From assembly GCA_963932145.1 (NCBI GenBank), contig OZ010571.1:160201796-160265795 (forward strand): 64,000 nt of DNA. The letters are read 5' to 3'. The stretch comes from Acanthosepion lycidas. Lineage: Eukaryota; Mollusca; Cephalopoda; Sepiida; Sepiidae. Made by a program: the position numbers and the translations under genes. The notes beneath the pieces were generated by a model that saw only the letters and a list, made by a program, of their open reading frames with translations, made no database searches and had not been told where the DNA came from. This document shows positions 59,921 to 64,000 of this stretch, piece by piece. Position 1 is the stretch's first letter. Each line of letters opens with the position of its first letter.

Positions 59921-60444
59921 ACTTCCTGCAATGGACTTGTTTTTTAATTCAAATATTCCATTTACAGCATGTCATGCGGAATACATGCCCTTTTGTTTGG
60001 TAAGTAATTTTCTTTTTTGCCACATTTTCCATCATAGAATACATGCAACGTGCTGTCGCTTGGTTTGATGAGGTAAGTCGCCGTTTTCTTCGCTATAAGA
60101 ACTAAAATAACATTTTGCCTGTCAAGATTAGGAGAAAGTCCTTTTTGAGGTCAATTTATAACAATACTTAAAAATTGACTGAGCTTCCTGAGCATGAAGT
60201 TTCTATAAAGTACAAAATGGGGCACTTTAGATACCATGTAATTCATGATTTCATCAGCCAGTTGTTTCTAATGCATTTTAATATATGGACTGAATCAAAT
60301 GGGAAGACAAGAGGTCTAGACTTCATAACTGGGTGTGGATATATAATTGATATCTTTGGTGGACTACAAAAAAAAAAATAAAGCTTTTTTTTATTTATAG
60401 CATCATTATCTGTTATGATTGATAATACTTGAAAGCCTATCTCC

Positions 60445-61580
60445 TCTAAACAAATTATTATACATTTAACTATGTCAAATCAATTTTCAACTTGAAGATA
60501 TTATATTGGCATAAATGGACAACATCGTTATATTGTGAGAATACAGTGCTAAGCATAAAAGCAAAAACACTTGTTGCAGCTTCATTGCTCTTGTCAGATA
60601 AGCCAACAATACCACCCTTATAATCAAAATAAGGTTTTAGGTGAATTTCATCAAGTAAAGATACTGTGGTGCCTCTCTGTACTAGTAACTTAAATTTATT
60701 TTTATTATACATAAGAAAATTATGTTGCTCAATCAAAGGATTCATATATGTTGATCAGGTTAATCTTTTAATGGTTGAATAGTTAGATAAAATTATATTT
60801 ATGCTGTCTCTTACCCTTTAGAGTAGCAGTTATACAACAATGAAGAAAATATCATTTCTGATGAATAATCCTACTTATTCTGTGTCATTAAGTTTAGCTG
60901 TTCATATATATATAAATTATATCAAATTAAAATATTTGTTTGATTCTTCTTGCACCAATAGTAGAAACAACATTACCAATTTTAATATAGAAATCACATT
61001 TTGAGGTTTGATTTACTGTTCTGTTTACATTTTCTTCATGTTTTCCATCAGAATTTCAAGAGTACTTTGATCTATTATATGCTTTGGAATCTTATAGTCC
61101 CCTATTGTATTCATTTCCACATTTCTTCAAAACACATGTACTGCAAAATCAGATTCAATTACAAGAGACAGATTGATTTTTGGATACGGGGATTTGATGA
61201 TGCTGCATATAAGTTTCTCTTCCTCTTGCTGCCTAACCACACCCCAGTAATTTCTATGAAGAAAATTTAATTTCCCTTCTAGATCATTAATATTATGGAA
61301 TTTATTCTGCTGTTTGTATGTTAAGGCATCAGTAATACTTTGATCTAAAGCATTTTCAAGGGTAGAATTCTCCAGTTGAATTCTCTTAGAATCTGGTGAC
61401 TCTCGAGAGGTGGTCATTGAAGATATATATGAAGGGCAGTTTGGCAGAATTCTAGGAATAGCACCATCATGAAGATATGTTTTCTGAAGTGGAACTGCAA
61501 TTGTGGCTCCTGTTTTTTCATCAAAGGCTGATAATTCACTCCTTATGTCTTCAGATAAAAAATGTAGTTCACATATTTAA
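60445..61580 (-). pseudogene. P-element/THAP9-like transposase remnant with internal deletion
   Basis: On the minus strand, 61575-61410 reads CELHFLSEDIRSELSAFDEK, LQKTYLHDGAIPRILPNCPS, the end of a THAP zinc domain (the C and H of CELHF) and the conserved linker. 61417-61127 continues with NFLHRNYWGVV and SPYPKINLSLVIESDF. At 60745-60470, PLIEQHNFLMYNKNKFK is joined directly to LLVQRGTTVSLLDEIHLKPY, FDYKGG and ATSVFAFMLSTVFSQYNDVV. LLDEI carries the first catalytic Asp of P-type transposases. The segment normally between NKNKFK and the DE block is missing, and stops interrupt 60750-61120. No terminal repeats were found. A THAP-derived host gene is less likely because of the stops. Confidence 0.75.
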
Positions 61581-61920
61581 AAAGTTTTTAAAACCAAATT
61601 TATTTTAAATTCTTGTTAAAAAAGAAAAAATCTAAGATAGCAAAATCTTAATGAAGTTTTCTGACATTTTTAAGAAACATAATTTATTCAGTAAAAAAAA
61701 AATTATTAGTGAGTAAGCTATTAAAATATTTTTGCAATTTAAAACAGAATATTAGCTGCATTCTTAAGATGAATAAGTGTCCCGATATTTTTAAGGAACA
61801 TAATTTAACATTAAATCAATAAAAAGAATATTAGCTGAATTCTTAAAATGAATAAAATTACAAAGCTATATAAAAATTAACAGAATTTTTAATGGTTATA
61901 CATTTTTTAAAATAAATAAC

Positions 61921-61953
<33 letters not shown>

Positions 61954-62450
61954 CTTTAGAATACAATTCTAAAAAATTGTTTGAATTATTTTTTTTATAT
62001 CAATAGAAATCTTCCTTTATGAATTTATATCAACAATTTATAGTTTTAGAAAAGATGAGGTTTTTAGCTTTTAAAAACTTCACTAGATCTATCATAACTT
62101 TGTCTTAATGTATTGTAAATTACAATTAAGGTTTTTGTTATATTTTCGTAAAAAAGAATAAAAAAAGGAAACTAGCTGCGTTCTTTTTCCTTTTCATTCT
62201 GAATTCTTTCCTTTGTTGATTACTGACTTCTGTGAATTAAGTTCTGTAAAGCCTTAAGAAAAGGTTATTCTATCCTTGCTTTATTCTCTTTACTACGTAA
62301 CAATTCTATTCTAGCTTTCTTCTCTGTACTACGTAACGGTTTTGCAGACTGCAATTAAAATAATTTAATTAAGTTTCAGTTAAATTTACTTGCTTTTTAA
62401 TACAAAAAATACTCACCCTACTAAATTTATTAGGTGTAAAATCCATTCTT
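61581..62450. other. AT-rich intronic stretch with a 37-bp tandem duplication
   Basis: At about 62268-62342 a 37-bp unit ending TACTACGTAAC occurs twice in tandem. A T-run occupies 61924-61953. Nothing else is recognised. Confidence 0.5.
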
Positions 62451-62473
62451 TTGATTAAATGCGTTTATAAAAT

Positions 62474-62622
62474 GGAACTGGCCCTCTCTTTTGTTGGTCT
62501 AAGTGTAAGTTTGGTGATTAACAACAACCACCATTCTTCTAAGAAGCAAGTAAGGACTCAATACAGTGACGTCACATTTCTCTTCTTCCACAGAACTGGC
62601 CCTCTCTTTTGTTGGTCTCAGC
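62474..62622. repeat. 30-bp direct repeat around a CRE-like site
   Basis: GAACTGGCCCTCTCTTTTGT followed by TGGTCT occurs at 62475-62500 and 62594-62619, about 119 bp apart, with continued similarity (AAG/CAG). The spacer holds GTGACGTCAC (about 62566-62575), a cAMP-response-element-like palindrome. The repeat is in intron 8, 230 bp upstream of exon 9. Confidence 0.8.
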
Positions 62623-62854
62623 TTAGTTCCATTATAATATGAATAAATAAATTATTTACTGGCATTTTTTCTTTTAATCTAAATGTTTTTCTCTGCTTTT
62701 CTACCATTTGTTTTTATGCAATTTACTTTAATTTCCAGTCTAATTTCATTCCTATACTGCAAATTCATCAGGTGTTTCTAATAATTCCTAACTTTTATTG
62801 AAATACTTTTTGTTTCTTTTGTTTTTTTTTAATATATTCACTTTCTGCTTTCAG

Positions 62855-63143
62855 AATGATGTTGAATCTATTTGGTACCTCCTGTTTCCTTTGTTGCTTG
62901 TAATATTCTTCACATTGATTGTTGATTATTATGTCACTGCCATTGTGAATAATCACCTCCAACCTGTACAGACTGCTGCTTATGGTTCCTATGCCATTTT
63001 CCTGTCGGCCCTCATACTTAGCATTAGTTGGAACCATCCATATATGGCACGCATCACCACCATGAATAAATTAACAGAAATTATTACGGAGGATCACATT
63101 CTTTCCGCTGGGGTTCTCTTCAGTTTGTCTGCTTACTTAATAG
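62855..63143 (+). CDS. SLC30A5: SLC30A5 coding exon 9
   Basis: The acceptor CTGCTTTCAG precedes NDVESIWYLLFPLLLVIFFT, LIVDYYVTAIVNNH, AAYGSYAIFLSALILSISWN and LSAGVLFSLSAYLI; the donor is ATAG|GTAAAT. Three hydrophobic segments and the YGS--IF-SAL block match ZnT5 just before its CDF core. It ends in phase 1, so the next exon must lie right of the window. Confidence 0.95.
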
Positions 63144-63210
63144 GTAAATGTATTTTTGTTATGCTTCTTTCAATTAAACTGACAACATAAAAAGATTTTT
63201 TCTGTATAGT

Positions 63211-63251
<41 letters not shown>

Positions 63252-64000
63252 GTTTCTTAATATCTTGGATTTTACTCCAATAACTATCAATATTTATAAA
63301 TATTTTTGAATATCTTTTTGTTTTTAATTAATTTCAATTTATTGAATAAGTAAATCAATGCAACATACTGTGGTTCAAAAAATAAAAAAAACTTCTAGGA
63401 TCTCTCTCATCCTTCTATTTTCAATCGAGCTTTATAACTTTTCTTCCTTCCCATAATTCTTCATTTCCTGCAATATCTTTCTATTAAAGAAATTGCTGCC
63501 TGTCACTGCTTCTTCTCCTCCTTCTCCCACCACAAGGTAAGCCACACTCCAATTTCTCTTCTTTCATTCAAACTACAAGCCCCCCATCATCCTAAAAGAT
63601 CATTTCACACAACATAGTCTCATGCCCAAGTCAGCACTTTGCACTCTCTCTGCAGTCTTTGCGTTGTTGCTATTTCATTTCTATCTTCTCCATATTCAGC
63701 ATTTACATCATCATCCGCAAGGACAACTTGCCTTAAATCCAAAATATGTCACAGCATGGCATCAACAGTCAGGTGATTGCACTCAAGTCACCACCCCTCT
63801 CTCCCATTGTGTTGCGCACCATACTTTTGGTGGCTTCATCCAAACCTCCTCCCTTATTTGGATTCTGGCCAGCCCTTCCTCATCATTATTCAGAGATATA
63901 TCTTTCACGTGCCTCCACTCGTAGAAAATTGATCTTTGTGGTACTTTCTCTGTCCAAATTTAGACACCATGTTGTACCAAAACTTCAACAGGCAATATCT
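63144..64000 (+). other. SLC30A5 intron 9, start
   Basis: A T-run (63212-63246) is followed by CT-rich sequence. An open frame at 63622-63924 resembles nothing I know and is probably incidental. No next exon is visible before the edge. Confidence 0.6.

Larger units (their letters stand above)
57317..60097 (-). mobile_element. Intron 8 LTR retrotransposon lacking gag and protease
   Basis: A 176-bp block at 57317-57492 is repeated directly at 59921-60097 (shared TGTTTTTTAATTCAAATATT and CTTTTGTTTGGTAAGTAA), best explained as parts of the two LTRs. Between them the minus strand encodes RT, RNase H, integrase and the post-integrase tail. The right copy abuts the RT N-terminal region directly, so gag, protease and part of the 5' LTR are deleted. 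This is the reverse of the intron 3 element, which kept gag and protease. Frameshifts separate the enzyme blocks. Confidence 0.82.
53590..62854 (+). other. SLC30A5 intron 8 (9.3 kb)
   Basis: The largest intron in the window holds a LINE endonuclease fragment, a repeat B fragment, an LTR element lacking gag, and a P-element/THAP remnant, all antisense to the gene, plus several microsatellites. Confidence 0.8.

Noticed and set aside
62451..62642. Extra SLC30A5 exon (ALSFVGLS...)
   Set aside because: Its phase and sequence do not fit between exons 8 and 9, which already join cleanly; it belongs to a local direct repeat.

Overview
This is an AT-rich, intron- and transposon-rich metazoan chromosome segment. 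It contains one recognisable host gene, and almost everything else that can be identified is decayed mobile DNA. The mix (RLE-type, CR1-like and RTE/BovB-like LINEs, several LTR retrotransposon families, a DD37E Tc1-like element, mariner, a P-element/THAP remnant, a tRNA-derived SINE and many AT/GT microsatellites), with kilobase-scale introns, suggests a mollusc, most likely a cephalopod such as octopus. That assignment is inference from style and not a marker-gene identification.

Host gene: nine plus-strand coding exons between 41134 and 63143 form the first ~350 codons of a zinc transporter of the SLC30A5 (ZnT5) type. Splice sites and reading phase agree at every junction. The exons cover the multi-membrane N-terminal part; the C-terminal cation-efflux domain lies beyond the right edge. 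A CpG-bearing segment ending in a good splice donor near 38503 may be its non-coding first exon. Introns carry transposon debris: an LTR element in intron 3, a TA-flanked MITE in intron 5, and LINE, LTR and P-element remnants in the 9.3-kb intron 8.

Left part (1-31 kb): no host gene was recognised. It holds a SINE (4.8 kb), an RLE-type LINE (7.3-9.7 kb, minus), a LINE tail and a Tc1-type fragment (10.1-10.9 kb), a mariner C-terminus (15.6 kb), two copies of one LINE family (16.0 and 19.6 kb) on either side of an internally deleted Gypsy element and an intact solo LTR with target duplication (18371-19204), a second Gypsy integrase fragment with an LTR-like end (21.2-22.7 kb), a near-perfect 41-bp hairpin (23.1 kb), and a 1540-bp Tc1-like element with long IR/DR-type termini (25829-27368) nested inside a second inverted-repeat pair.

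Middle (31-38 kb): a degenerate gag-protease fragment (31.4-32.6 kb) lies next to a 44-bp palindrome. It is followed by a long CR1-like LINE on the minus strand (33.1-37.7 kb) retaining ORF1, endonuclease traces, a YADD motif and a 3' hairpin.

Right part (41-64 kb): the zinc-transporter exons and intronic elements. One LTR element (46990-49307) keeps gag and protease, with an in-frame -1 slippery heptamer and a downstream stem, but has lost most of pol. Another (57.3-60.1 kb) keeps RT, RNase H and integrase but has lost gag and protease. No tRNA or rRNA gene, CRISPR array or previously undescribed protein system was found; the most interesting signals are structural.
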